From assembly GCA_947593925.1 (NCBI GenBank), contig CANQDU010000012.1, positions 1 through 58,827 on the forward strand: a DNA stretch of 58,827 bases. The letters run 5' to 3'. A model generated the notes under the pieces. It saw nothing but the letters and a program-made list of their open reading frames with translations. It was not told the origin of the DNA and did no database searches. This document shows positions 9,059 to 16,658 of this stretch, piece by piece (the first letter of the stretch is position 1; every line of letters begins with the position of its first letter). The position numbers and the translations under genes were made by a program. The stretch is from an uncultured Clostridia bacterium. Lineage in GTDB: Bacteria; Bacillota; Clostridia; Oscillospirales; JAAYOS01.

Positions 9059-10234
9059 TTACTCTTCAGACTCAAGGATCGATATAATTTTTTTCCCCCA
9101 TGCATAGGCAAGCAAAGGCGGTACTGCATCTCCGATTTGTTCGTATTTATCCTGTACCGTACGATCAACATGGGGGACAAGATAGGGGCCTCCACAAAAG
9201 TCATATGAATCCGGGAAGGATTGCAGTCTGGCGCATTCCCTAACTGTAAGGGCACGATTATAAGTAGGGTGTACAAATTCATCCAGGCAATGGCTGGTTA
9301 CTGTCGGTGACGGTTCGTCCGCAATCAATCGATAGTTGCGTTTAATGAACATCTTTTTTGGCAGTACATGCCGGTCCTGTAATGCTTTTCGTTCCTCACC
9401 CGTGTATCGATCAAATAAATCTTTAAGGCTCTCTCCCGGATTAAGCAACCCAAACCGTTCAATCGTGCAAGCGCGATGTTTCATCGGCATATGGTATGTA
9501 AGGCCTTTAGATTTTGTTTTCCGTTTCCAGAAAGCGTCGTTGCGCATTAGGTCAGAGTATGCAGAGTGCGATTTTAAATAAGTGGTTCGGGCCCTGTTGG
9601 AATTTGGTATAACATTGGGAATGTCAACAAATGCTTCTCGTACACTAACAACCCTATCTGAGGTAGGGGCAGGCGCGCCTAAAATAAATTTAGGGTCTCT
9701 GGCGGCCAAAATAAAGAACCGATTTCTCTTCTGAGGAACACCGAACTGCGTAGAATCCAAAGTGAATTCTTTCATGTTTTTGTAGCCGGCATCTGCCAGT
9801 TCTTTTTTCAACATAGATACAATTAGCACTTCTGAACCTTTTTCTGCTGTTTTTGTTGTAATTGCCGGCACATTCTCGAAAAGGATCATTTTGGCATTGC
9901 AAATTTTTGCAATACGAATACCCTCTCTGAAGAGGAACTGCCTGTCATCATAAAAAGAACGTGATCGATTACCTGCAGTCGAGAAAGTTTCGCAGGGCAT
10001 ACCAGATGTGACAATATCCACCCCGCCCTTTGGAATGAATGGAAGGATTTGCTCTGGCTTAACATCTCGTATATCTGAATGAATTACATGAACATCAGGG
10101 TGATTTGCAGAGTATGTGTCCACACAACTTTTTATACATTCTATTGCCACTAATGTTTTTAATCCTGCAGCATGAAATCCGGTACAAATGCCTCCCGGGC
10201 CGCTAAAACAGTCAATATGGGTATACAACTTCAT
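9059..10234 (-). CDS. DNA (cytosine-5) methyltransferase
   Basis: A 391-residue C5-cytosine methylase, presumed to protect host DNA from the two downstream nucleases. Motif I is DCFSGPGG (SAM binding) and motif IV is SGMPCETFS with catalytic Cys81, a PCE variant of the usual PCQ. Motif VI is FENVPAI, motif VIII is QKRNRFF, and the late motifs RECARLQSFPDSY and QIGDAVPP (IX-X) are present. The variable region between VIII and IX holds the target recognition domain. Its ATG lies 2 nt after the regulator's stop, so translation is probably coupled. Lower GC than the host genes. Confidence 0.93.
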   Translation of the reverse strand: MKLYTHIDCFSGPGGICTGFHAAGLKTLVAIECIKSCVDTYSANHPDVHVIHSDIRDVKPEQILPFIPKGGVDIVTSGMPCETFSTAGNRSRSFYDDRQFLFREGIRIAKICNAKMILFENVPAITTKTAEKGSEVLIVSMLKKELADAGYKNMKEFTLDSTQFGVPQKRNRFFILAARDPKFILGAPAPTSDRVVSVREAFVDIPNVIPNSNRARTTYLKSHSAYSDLMRNDAFWKRKTKSKGLTYHMPMKHRACTIERFGLLNPGESLKDLFDRYTGEERKALQDRHVLPKKMFIKRNYRLIADEPSPTVTSHCLDEFVHPTYNRALTVRECARLQSFPDSYDFCGGPYLVPHVDRTVQDKYEQIGDAVPPLLAYAWGKKIISILESEE

Positions 10235-10236
10235 CT

Positions 10237-10464
10237 CTATATTTCACTCCCTTCCGAAGGAGTAGAAGAATCAATTCCCATTATATCACCCACATCACAT
10301 TTTAACACTCTGCATATCTTTTCCAAAGTATCTGCCGAGACGGCCTCATTTCTTTCGAGTTTAGCTACAGCGTTTGTGTTGATATGTGAAGCACAGCGAA
10401 GCTGAGTTTGATTCATATTTTGACTGATGAGTAACTTCCACAACTGGTTATAACTTACGGCCAC
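10237..10464 (-). CDS. Small HTH (Cro/CI-type) regulator of the restriction-modification operon
   Basis: A 75-residue single-domain helix-turn-helix protein (YNQLWKLL...NQTQLRCASHINTNAVAKLERNE...TLEKICRVLKCDVGDIMGI), similar to the small Xre-like regulators common beside restriction genes. It may time methylase and nuclease expression, as C proteins do, although it is not obviously a classic C protein. I chose the GTG at 10464 because AGAGGG precedes it and the product then starts MAVSYNQLW, a typical form. It is the first gene of the operon, directly downstream of a consensus -10. Confidence 0.8.
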   Translation of the reverse strand: MAVSYNQLWKLLISQNMNQTQLRCASHINTNAVAKLERNEAVSADTLEKICRVLKCDVGDIMGIDSSTPSEGSEI

Positions 10465-10491
10465 TGCAATTGTCCCTCTTGCGTTTTTATC

Positions 10492-10520
10492 ATTATATCG
10501 CAAATCAAGAAAAAAATCAA
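10492..10520 (-). promoter_or_regulatory. Promoter of the restriction-modification operon
   Basis: On the minus strand TTGATT (10515-10520), 17 nt, TATAAT (10492-10497), about 28 nt before the regulator start. An AT-rich imperfect palindrome (AATATT..AATATT, about 10525-10545) lies upstream and could be an operator; this is speculative. Confidence 0.65.
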
Positions 10521-10648
10521 GATAATATTAAGAATTACAATATTTCAAATTCGCAATTTTACCTAACGCTTTTCCATATCCACTAAGAAAGACTTGCTAC
10601 CGTGTCAAATGTTGAATATGGTATAAAATTTCATATTATGCCAAGTAA

Positions 10649-10690
10649 GCCGTTTCGCAGATTTTTCTGCGGAGCGGCCTATTTTTTTGT
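10649..10690 (+). terminator. Orphan terminator-like hairpin on the plus strand
   Basis: GCCGTTTCGCAGA (10649-10661) pairs with TCTGCGGAGCGGC (10666-10678) with two G-T pairs, then CTATTTTTTT. No plus-strand gene ends nearby, so it may mark a lost gene or a short RNA, or insulate the island. Confidence 0.4.
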
Positions 10691-10737
10691 TTATGAGGGA
10701 CCCAAAACGTCCTCTCTTTCGGCGGGGTGACCTTGTT

Positions 10738-11178
10738 ATATGCCTCGCAGAGTTTCGCACCAAAGGCGCGAAATAAAGTCAAACTCGTAAATTTCGGCGG
10801 CGTGAATGCGCCCCTCGACCTGTTCCGCGCCGCCACTTCCTATCGGGCGCATCAGACCTCGGCGCTTTGCGCCGACGTCCCGACTTTGTACTGCGCGGAG
10901 CGCGCGGCGAGCGGCGAAGCCGCACCGCGCCGGTTCGCGCGGTTGAAGTTGGCGGCTGTGCCGCCAACTTCGCGGAGCCCCGATTCATTCGGGGCGAGCA
11001 TTTCAATCGGAAGGGTTCCCACGCGGTCGCCGACTGCGTGGGAATGCGTCGATTTGCCGCCGAAGGCGGAAAACTCGGCGCGTAGCGGAGCACTTGCTGT
11101 CGGCAAGGCTTTGCCTTGTCCGACAGCTTCGCGGGAAATTGGTAAGCGAGCGAAGCGAGCGCGATTTCTCGCGAAACG
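10738..11178 (+). repeat. Mosaic hairpin repeat, family A, copy 1
   Basis: A gene-free, GC-rich block between the island and dtd. It is built from modules also found at 19222, 23130, 36935, 55080 and 58618. These are a CCTCGCAGAG leader with a TTTCGC..GCGAAA stem, a CCCCGA-TTCA-TCGGGG hairpin, the GAGCATTTCAATCGGAAGGG segment followed by a CCCACGCGGTC..GACTGCGTGGG stem, and GCTGTCGG/CAAGGC nested stems. A GCGAGCGAAGCGAGC palindrome ends the block. Frames across it are not genes. Confidence 0.8.
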
Positions 11179-11179
11179 C

Positions 11180-11644
11180 CTATCTTCTCGGTTCGTTTCT
11201 CACCCTGCTGTCGAGCACTATCGTCACCGGGCCGTCGCCCGTAGAGCCGACGGTCATGTCCGCGCGGAAGACGCCGGTCTGCACATCCGAAACACCCTCG
11301 CCCCGCAGCTTCTCACAGAAGTACAGATACAGGTCGTTTGCCCCGGACGGCTCCATGGCCGCCGAGAAGCTGGGACGGTTGCCGCGGCGGCAGTCCGCCG
11401 CGAGGGTGAAGTTGCTCACGACGAGCGCCGCGCCGCCGACGTCGAGAAGACTGCGGTTCATCTTACCGTCCTCGTCCTCGAAGATGCGCATGGCGGCGGT
11501 CTTGCGCGCAAGCCACTCCGCGTCCTCCGCCGTGTCGCCTTCTATTACTCCCGCGAGTATCAGGAAGCCCTTCCCGGTCTCGCTGACGCGCTCGCCCGCG
11601 ACCTCGACATATGCGTCCTTCACTCTGCTTATAACGAGAAGCAT
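11180..11644 (-). CDS. dtd: D-aminoacyl-tRNA deacylase
   Basis: A 154-residue proofreading enzyme that hydrolyses D-amino acids, and Gly mischarged on tRNA-Ala, from tRNA. Typical elements are the N-terminal VISRVKDAYVEV, SNFTLAADCRRGNRPSFSAA (about 77-96, catalytic SxFTLAAD region) and the C-terminal TGDGPVTIVLDS with the Gly-Pro pair that makes the enzyme chirally selective. The ATG at 11644 has GGGAGAAA upstream. Last gene of the murA-walJ-rlmH-dtd group, 11 nt after rlmH. Confidence 0.95.
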   Translation of the reverse strand: MLLVISRVKDAYVEVAGERVSETGKGFLILAGVIEGDTAEDAEWLARKTAAMRIFEDEDGKMNRSLLDVGGAALVVSNFTLAADCRRGNRPSFSAAMEPSGANDLYLYFCEKLRGEGVSDVQTGVFRADMTVGSTGDGPVTIVLDSRVRNEPRR

Positions 11645-11655
11645 ATATTTTCTCC

Positions 11656-12138
11656 CTATTTGTGGTATTTTCCGCCGGAATTTATGCTGAACGCGCGGTA
11701 GAGCTGTTCGAGCAGGAACACCCGCGCGAGGTGGTGCGGCAGGGTCATACGAGACATGCTGAGCCGGAACGCGCCGAGGCGCTTCACCTCGTCCGCGAGC
11801 CCGAACGAGCCGCCGATGATGAAGGTCAGGCGCGAGTGTCCGGCGTTCGTCCACCCGGTGAGCTTTCCCGCGAGTTCCTCGCTTGACAGCTCCTCGCCCT
11901 CGACGCAGAGCGGCACTATGAGCGACCTTCTGTCCGCCGCCGTGAGTATCTTCCCCGCTTCGACCTTCAGCGCCGCCGATATTTCGCCCGGGGACGGGTC
12001 CTGCCTCAGCCGCTCCTCCGGGATCTCCACGACGTTCGGACGGCAGAACGCGCCGAGGCGCTTCAGGTACTCGGCGCAGGCGTCGGCGTAGTACTTCTCG
12101 CCGAGCTTGCCCACGCATATCAGCGTTACCCCTAGCAT
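11656..12138 (-). CDS. rlmH: 23S rRNA (pseudouridine1915-N3)-methyltransferase
   Basis: A 160-residue SPOUT-class methyltransferase that modifies helix 69 of 23S rRNA. It matches the family over its full length: MLGVTLICVGKLGEKY at the start, FIIGGSFGLADEV (about 106-118, SAM-binding trefoil knot) and the C-terminal SRMTLPHHLARVFLLEQLYRA. The ATG at 12138 overlaps the end of walJ by 7 nt, so the two are translationally coupled. The walJ-rlmH order is common in Firmicutes. Confidence 0.96.
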   Translation of the reverse strand: MLGVTLICVGKLGEKYYADACAEYLKRLGAFCRPNVVEIPEERLRQDPSPGEISAALKVEAGKILTAADRRSLIVPLCVEGEELSSEELAGKLTGWTNAGHSRLTFIIGGSFGLADEVKRLGAFRLSMSRMTLPHHLARVFLLEQLYRAFSINSGGKYHK

Positions 12139-12926
12139 AACTCGAATATGTACGGCTCGGACGCCTCCGCCTCCGGCGCGACCGTCAGGCGCACGTCCTG
12201 TTCTATCCGCGCGCCGAGCTTTGCGAGCGCCGCGCGGCTCGCGGACTCCGCAAGCTCCGGCGTGTTGTTCTCCCGCGAGAGGTGACAGAGCGTGAAGCGG
12301 CGCGTGCCGTGCTCCGCCGCCGCGCGGATGAGGTCGGCGCAGTCGTCGTTTGAGAGATGCCCGCGCGGCGAAAGTATCCTCTGCTTCAGCGGCTCCGGGT
12401 AACTCCCGCGCAGGAGCGCGTAGACGTCGTGATTTGATTCGATGAACACACACTCGCTCTCGAGCGCCGCCCGGCGGACCTCGTCCGGCACGTACCCGAG
12501 GTCGGTGGCAAAGAGCGCGCTCTTTGCGTGCGCCTCGAAGCGGTACGCGACGCTCTCCGCCGCGTCATGCGAGGTAGCGAGCGGGGTCACGCCGAAGCTC
12601 CCGACCTCGAAGCTCTCGCCCGCGCGGATTATCTCGAAGTCCGCGCCGCGCGCTATGCCCTTCCTCTCAAGCGCCTCCGCCGTCCCGGCGGTGAGGTAGA
12701 CCTTCGCGCCGGACTTCGCGGCGAAGCGCTCGAGACCCGCGACGTGGTCGATGTGCTCGTGGGTTATAAGAATAGCGCTCACGTCCTCCGGCCGGACGTC
12801 GAAAAGCGTGAGTCCGCCGCATATGCGGCGACAGCTCACGCCCGCGTCTATCAGTATATTCGTAAGTCCGTCTCCGATAACGGCGGCGTTGCCGCGCGAG
12901 CCGGAGGCAAGAGTTGCCATAAACAT
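12132..12926 (-). CDS. walJ: WalJ/YycJ-type metallo-beta-lactamase-fold hydrolase
   Basis: A 264-residue metallo-hydrolase, the conserved last member of wal operons. It is thought to act as an exonuclease-like enzyme linking replication and cell-wall control (family knowledge). It starts FMATLASGSRGNAAVI and has the metal motif LITHEHIDHVAGL (HxHxDH, about 64-76) with further His/Asp ligands (DLGYVP, FIESNHD). The ATG at 12926 follows GGAGGT by 11 nt and lies 4 nt after the murA stop. An in-frame ATG at 12920 is possible. Confidence 0.9.
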   Translation of the reverse strand: MFMATLASGSRGNAAVIGDGLTNILIDAGVSCRRICGGLTLFDVRPEDVSAILITHEHIDHVAGLERFAAKSGAKVYLTAGTAEALERKGIARGADFEIIRAGESFEVGSFGVTPLATSHDAAESVAYRFEAHAKSALFATDLGYVPDEVRRAALESECVFIESNHDVYALLRGSYPEPLKQRILSPRGHLSNDDCADLIRAAAEHGTRRFTLCHLSRENNTPELAESASRAALAKLGARIEQDVRLTVAPEAEASEPYIFELC

Positions 12927-12930
12927 CCGC

Positions 12931-14229
12931 TCAGCCGACCTCCGCCGTCTCAACGTCCGGCACGGTCAGTACCTTTATGTTCGCGCCGAGGCCGCCGAGC
13001 TTGCCGGGGAAGTCCTCATATCCGCGCTCGATGAAGTTCACGCCCTCTATCTCGGTCACACCGTCCGCGCCGAGAGCCGCGACCATGAGCGCCGCGCCCG
13101 CGCGGAGGTCACAGGCGCGCACCGGCGCGCCGGTGAGCCTGTCCACGCCTTCGACGACGGCGACCTTGCCCTCGACCTGTATCTGAGCGCCCATGCGCTT
13201 CAGCTCCTCGACATAGCGGAAGCGGTTCTCAAATATCGTCTCGCTTACCATGGAGGCTCCTACCGCGGTGCAGAGCGCGGCGGTAGTCACGGCCTGCATG
13301 TCGGTGGGAAATCCCGGATACGGCAGCGTCTTTATATTCGTCCGCATGGGGCGGTGCTCCGCGCGGCAGACTATCGCGTCGGGGTCGTTCGGATCGTCAA
13401 AGAACTCGACGCCCATCTCCTGGAACTTCGCCGTTATGCACTCGAGGTGCTTCGGTATGACGCCGCGAAGCGTTATCTCGCCGCCGGTCGCCGTGACCGC
13501 CGAGATGAAGGTGCCGGCCTCTATCTGGTCGGGGATTATCGAGTAGGTGCAGCCGCCGAGGCGCTTCACGCCCTGTATCTTTATGACGTCGGTACCGGCG
13601 CCGCGTATGTTCGCGCCCATGGTGTTTAGGAAGTTCGCGAGGTCCACGATGTGCGGCTCCTTGGCGACGTTTTCTATTATCGTCTGCCCCTCCGCAAGGA
13701 CCGCGGCGAGGATGATGTTGACCGTCGCGCCGACGGAGGGCTGGTCGAGGTATATGTGCGCGGGGTGGAGCTTTCCCTCGGCGCTCGCCGCGTGTATAAA
13801 TCCGCTCTCCACTTTGACCTCCGCGCCGAGGGCGTTGAAGCCCTTGATGTGCTGGTCTATGGCGCGGACGCCTATGTCGCACCCGCCGGGCATGCTCACG
13901 ACCGACGAGCCGTACATCCCGAGCTGCACGCCGAGGATATAGTATCCGGCTCTGGTCTTACGGACGAGCTCGTAGCTCGGCGAGACGTTCTTCACGCCGC
14001 GCGGGTCTATCTCTATCGTGTTTTTGCCTATGAGGCGCACCTTTGCGCCGAGCTCGCGTATTATCTCGAGCATCACCGTCACGTCGTTGATGCGCGGAAC
14101 ATTCTCTATCACGCACGGCTCCGAAGCCATCAGCGCGGCCGGGATTATGGCTACCGCCGCGTTTTTCGCGCCGCCTATCGCAACGTCGCCGTGCAGCCGT
14201 CTGCCGCCCGTAACAACGTATTTCAGCAT
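12931..14229 (-). CDS. murA: UDP-N-acetylglucosamine 1-carboxyvinyltransferase
   Basis: A 432-residue enzyme that adds enolpyruvate from PEP to UDP-GlcNAc, the first committed step of peptidoglycan synthesis. The catalytic loop is PGGCDIGVRAIDQH with Cys117, so it should be fosfomycin-sensitive. The N-terminal GGAKNAAVA substrate loop and the two inside-out alpha/beta domains are complete. ATG 14229 follows GGAGGAG; the frame runs upstream without a good start. It sits between walI and walJ, an unusual place, and has its own promoter with TGTAAC repeats upstream. Confidence 0.96.
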   Translation of the reverse strand: MLKYVVTGGRRLHGDVAIGGAKNAAVAIIPAALMASEPCVIENVPRINDVTVMLEIIRELGAKVRLIGKNTIEIDPRGVKNVSPSYELVRKTRAGYYILGVQLGMYGSSVVSMPGGCDIGVRAIDQHIKGFNALGAEVKVESGFIHAASAEGKLHPAHIYLDQPSVGATVNIILAAVLAEGQTIIENVAKEPHIVDLANFLNTMGANIRGAGTDVIKIQGVKRLGGCTYSIIPDQIEAGTFISAVTATGGEITLRGVIPKHLECITAKFQEMGVEFFDDPNDPDAIVCRAEHRPMRTNIKTLPYPGFPTDMQAVTTAALCTAVGASMVSETIFENRFRYVEELKRMGAQIQVEGKVAVVEGVDRLTGAPVRACDLRAGAALMVAALGADGVTEIEGVNFIERGYEDFPGKLGGLGANIKVLTVPDVETAEVG

Positions 14230-14398
14230 TATAAGCTCCTCCATTCCGGTCGAGAGAGCACCCAACCCGTTTAATATGTATATAGTATGTCCCGACGGCG
14301 CAGAGTCAAACGCCTCGGGATCCGGATATGCAGATTTTTCTTCTTTTGCGCGCATTTTGGGCGCAAATAGAGACAATCAACCATTTTTGACCCATGTC

Positions 14399-14426
14399 AT
14401 TATAACACAGTTTACCGTAAATTCAA
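14399..14426 (-). promoter_or_regulatory. Promoter of murA-walJ-rlmH-dtd
   Basis: On the minus strand TTGAAT (14421-14426), a 16-nt spacer and TATAAT (14399-14404), with a leader of about 160 nt to murA. It separates this group from walI upstream. Confidence 0.6.
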
Positions 14427-14441
14427 GCTCTTTTTGCCTTT

Positions 14442-14457
14442 TGTAACCAATTGTAAC
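14442..14457 (-). promoter_or_regulatory. WalR-like direct repeat upstream of the murA promoter
   Basis: Two TGTAAC copies (plus-strand 14442-14447 and 14452-14457) with 4 nt between them, 16-31 bp upstream of the murA -35. The WalR consensus is TGTWAH-N5-TGTWAH, so spacing is one base short. The position fits an activator site. WalR is encoded 4 kb away in the same window. Confidence 0.4.
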
Positions 14458-14542
14458 TTTTCCGATTTTGCGAAACCGGCGGATTTTGTTCCGCTTTTTG
14501 CCGGATATCCGCAGATCCGCGGCCGAAAATTTCGTTTAAAGC

Positions 14543-15337
14543 CTACCGCAGACGTGCGGAGCTTTCGAGTGTGAACGCGTCCACGTACCACGTTCCGGCG
14601 CTTTCGGTCTCTATGCGCCAGGTCGGAGCCATCTGCATGTAGCCCGGCGCCGCGAGCGACGCCGCGTACCCCAGCTCCGCCGAGAGTATCTTCCCCGCCG
14701 GTGTGCCCGCGTCGTGCAGCTCCTCCGCGAGGCTGAGCAGAGCCGCGTCAAGGCTCTTCGACGGCGTCCCGTCGATGATATAGTCGTCCCCGAGCAGGAC
14801 TATGCCGCTTACGCCGCGCAGCTCCCCGTTCTCTATGTCGAGTGCGAGCTCGCCGCCGAACACCGGCGCTCCGCGCACGAGCTGAGTCACCGTATCCTCC
14901 CCCGTGACCGTCTCGATGCCGCCGAGACCCGCGAGCTCGATGAAAGTGCTCGCGTCCGGGCAGGCGGCCGGAGCGGTGATCTCCGCCTCAAAGCGTCCCG
15001 CGCCGTGCAGGCGCGCCGTCCCGCGCTCGCCCTCTATGCGATATGAACCGCTGCCGTCCCGCACGAGCGCCCCCGCGCCCACAAACGTCTCCGCGAGCGC
15101 GCGCTCCGCCGTGAGGTCGCGCTCGATCTCAACTATGTACAGCGGCGGCGGCTCGTCGCCGAGCATGTCCCGCCCGACCTCCGCGCCGAGCGCCGCGAGC
15201 GCTTCGGATGCGCGGGCCGCCGCGTCCTCCTCGAGCCGCCACGTCTCAAACGCGCGCGCGCCGAGCACCGCCGCGAGCACGAGGTCCGCCGCGAGCAGCA
15301 TCGCGATTATTATGTTTTTCAGCCGCGATATCTTCAC
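14543..15337 (-). CDS. walI: WalI/YycI-like membrane regulator
   Basis: A 264-residue protein with a single N-terminal membrane helix (about residues 8-29) and an extracytoplasmic domain. By family knowledge WalI associates with WalH and WalK in the membrane and tunes the kinase. Sequence similarity is weak; the call rests on topology, size and place directly after walK-walH. The C-terminal APTWRIETESAGTWYVDAFT motif fits YycI-type proteins. GTG start at 15337 with AAAGGAG upstream. It is 40 nt after walH and is the last gene of the first wal segment. Confidence 0.75.
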   Translation of the reverse strand: MKISRLKNIIIAMLLAADLVLAAVLGARAFETWRLEEDAAARASEALAALGAEVGRDMLGDEPPPLYIVEIERDLTAERALAETFVGAGALVRDGSGSYRIEGERGTARLHGAGRFEAEITAPAACPDASTFIELAGLGGIETVTGEDTVTQLVRGAPVFGGELALDIENGELRGVSGIVLLGDDYIIDGTPSKSLDAALLSLAEELHDAGTPAGKILSAELGYAASLAAPGYMQMAPTWRIETESAGTWYVDAFTLESSARLR

Positions 15338-15377
15338 GCCGTATCTCCTTTGCCGTATCCGCGCCGCGTCTCAAAGC

Positions 15378-16658
15378 TCACCGGCTCCACTGCGGAACTA
15401 CTTCGCCGTATCCGCCGCCGGTGAAGTACGCCGGCTCGCTCAGTCCGACGACCGCCGCGGACGCGGGCGGCATCATCAGCGCGCTCTCCGCACCGGAAGC
15501 GCACCGCAGGAGCGCGATATGCGCTTCGGTGAGCCGGCCTTCCTCTATGACAAACTCCGCCGCCGACTCGTACTCGCCGACGTACAGCGGCAATCCGTTT
15601 ACCGTGTAGCCGAACCGCACCTCGGCGCGTTCCTCCGTCCGCTCAAAGCCGCGAAGCGTCCACTCCGCGTCTCCAACGACGCCGGCGGAGCCGCTCTCGA
15701 GTATCGCGCGGCAGAACTCTATCACACCCGCGTCCGCTGCGTCCGGCCGGAGGCCGATGCCTCCGTCCTCGCCCGAGCTATACGCTATCGAGCCGTCCGA
15801 CCCGACGGCGAGTGTCACTCCGTTTTCGACCGCATACTGCGTCCCGTCCGACGAGACGTAGCGGTAGTTCGACTCGGTGTTCATCCCGAAAGCGCTCATC
15901 AGTCCGGTGACGGCGCTCTCGCTCATCGCGCTCGGCTGGACGGTTATCACCGGCACGCGGAGCTCCCGCGCGGGGTAGACCGCGAGCTCCGCGCCGTCAA
16001 AGCCGAGGTCGGACGAGTACGCGGCGTCAGCGCCGCTTATTCCATCGAACAGCGGCCCGAGGCGGGAGTCCGCGACCGCCGTCGCCATCCGCATATACTG
16101 TCCGCCGCCCGCGGCGTACAGTATGACGTTCTCTCCGCCCGGGGCGAGAAGCAGGCTCGCCACCATCTCTCCGCCCACGCCGTAAGCCTCCACGCCGTGG
16201 CTCAGAGCTATCAGCGAGAGCGGCTGCGCGCCGGAGTATCTGATAAACACCGCTCCCGGTTCGTTTGCCGCGAGCAGGAACTCCCTCTGCGAGACGTTTG
16301 ACTGTCCCTCCGCACTGCCGAGGCAGTCGGCAAGGGTGAGCTGAACGTGGGAATACGCCTCGTCAAGCGTCCCCTCGCAGGCAAAGAAGCCTTCGAGCGA
16401 GCCGTTCCGCATGACCGCCACCGTGTTCGGAGGCGAAGCCTCCCCGTAGGTGTCGGCGCGCGAGCCCTCTACCACCGGCGCGGCCTCGAAGCCGCCGCCG
16501 AAGAAGCCGCTCACCGCGCTCACCACTCTGCCGACTCCCTCCGGAAGCGAGTCCGGGTCGGTAGACCATGTGAGCAGGAACAGGAGCAGCATCGCCGCCA
16601 TAAGCAGCACGATAAGCACGCTCTTGAATATTTCGACCACACGCGCGCGCCGGCTCAC
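15378..16658 (-). CDS. walH: WalH/YycH-like membrane regulator
   Basis: A 426-residue protein with one N-terminal membrane helix (about 12-30, ending LLTWSTDP, a typical YycH motif) and a large extracytoplasmic part. YycH-type proteins hold or modulate WalK at the septum (family knowledge). The GTG start at 16658 overlaps the walK stop, so the two are translationally coupled. The divergent sequence is identified mainly by the TWSTDP junction, length and context. Confidence 0.8.
   Translation of the reverse strand: MSRRARVVEIFKSVLIVLLMAAMLLLFLLTWSTDPDSLPEGVGRVVSAVSGFFGGGFEAAPVVEGSRADTYGEASPPNTVAVMRNGSLEGFFACEGTLDEAYSHVQLTLADCLGSAEGQSNVSQREFLLAANEPGAVFIRYSGAQPLSLIALSHGVEAYGVGGEMVASLLLAPGGENVILYAAGGGQYMRMATAVADSRLGPLFDGISGADAAYSSDLGFDGAELAVYPARELRVPVITVQPSAMSESAVTGLMSAFGMNTESNYRYVSSDGTQYAVENGVTLAVGSDGSIAYSSGEDGGIGLRPDAADAGVIEFCRAILESGSAGVVGDAEWTLRGFERTEERAEVRFGYTVNGLPLYVGEYESAAEFVIEEGRLTEAHIALLRCASGAESALMMPPASAAVVGLSEPAYFTGGGYGEVVPQWSR

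Noticed and set aside
10727..11701. 324-codon frame across the family A repeat and dtd
   Set aside because: Low-complexity translation of palindromic repeat joined to an antisense frame of dtd and rlmH.
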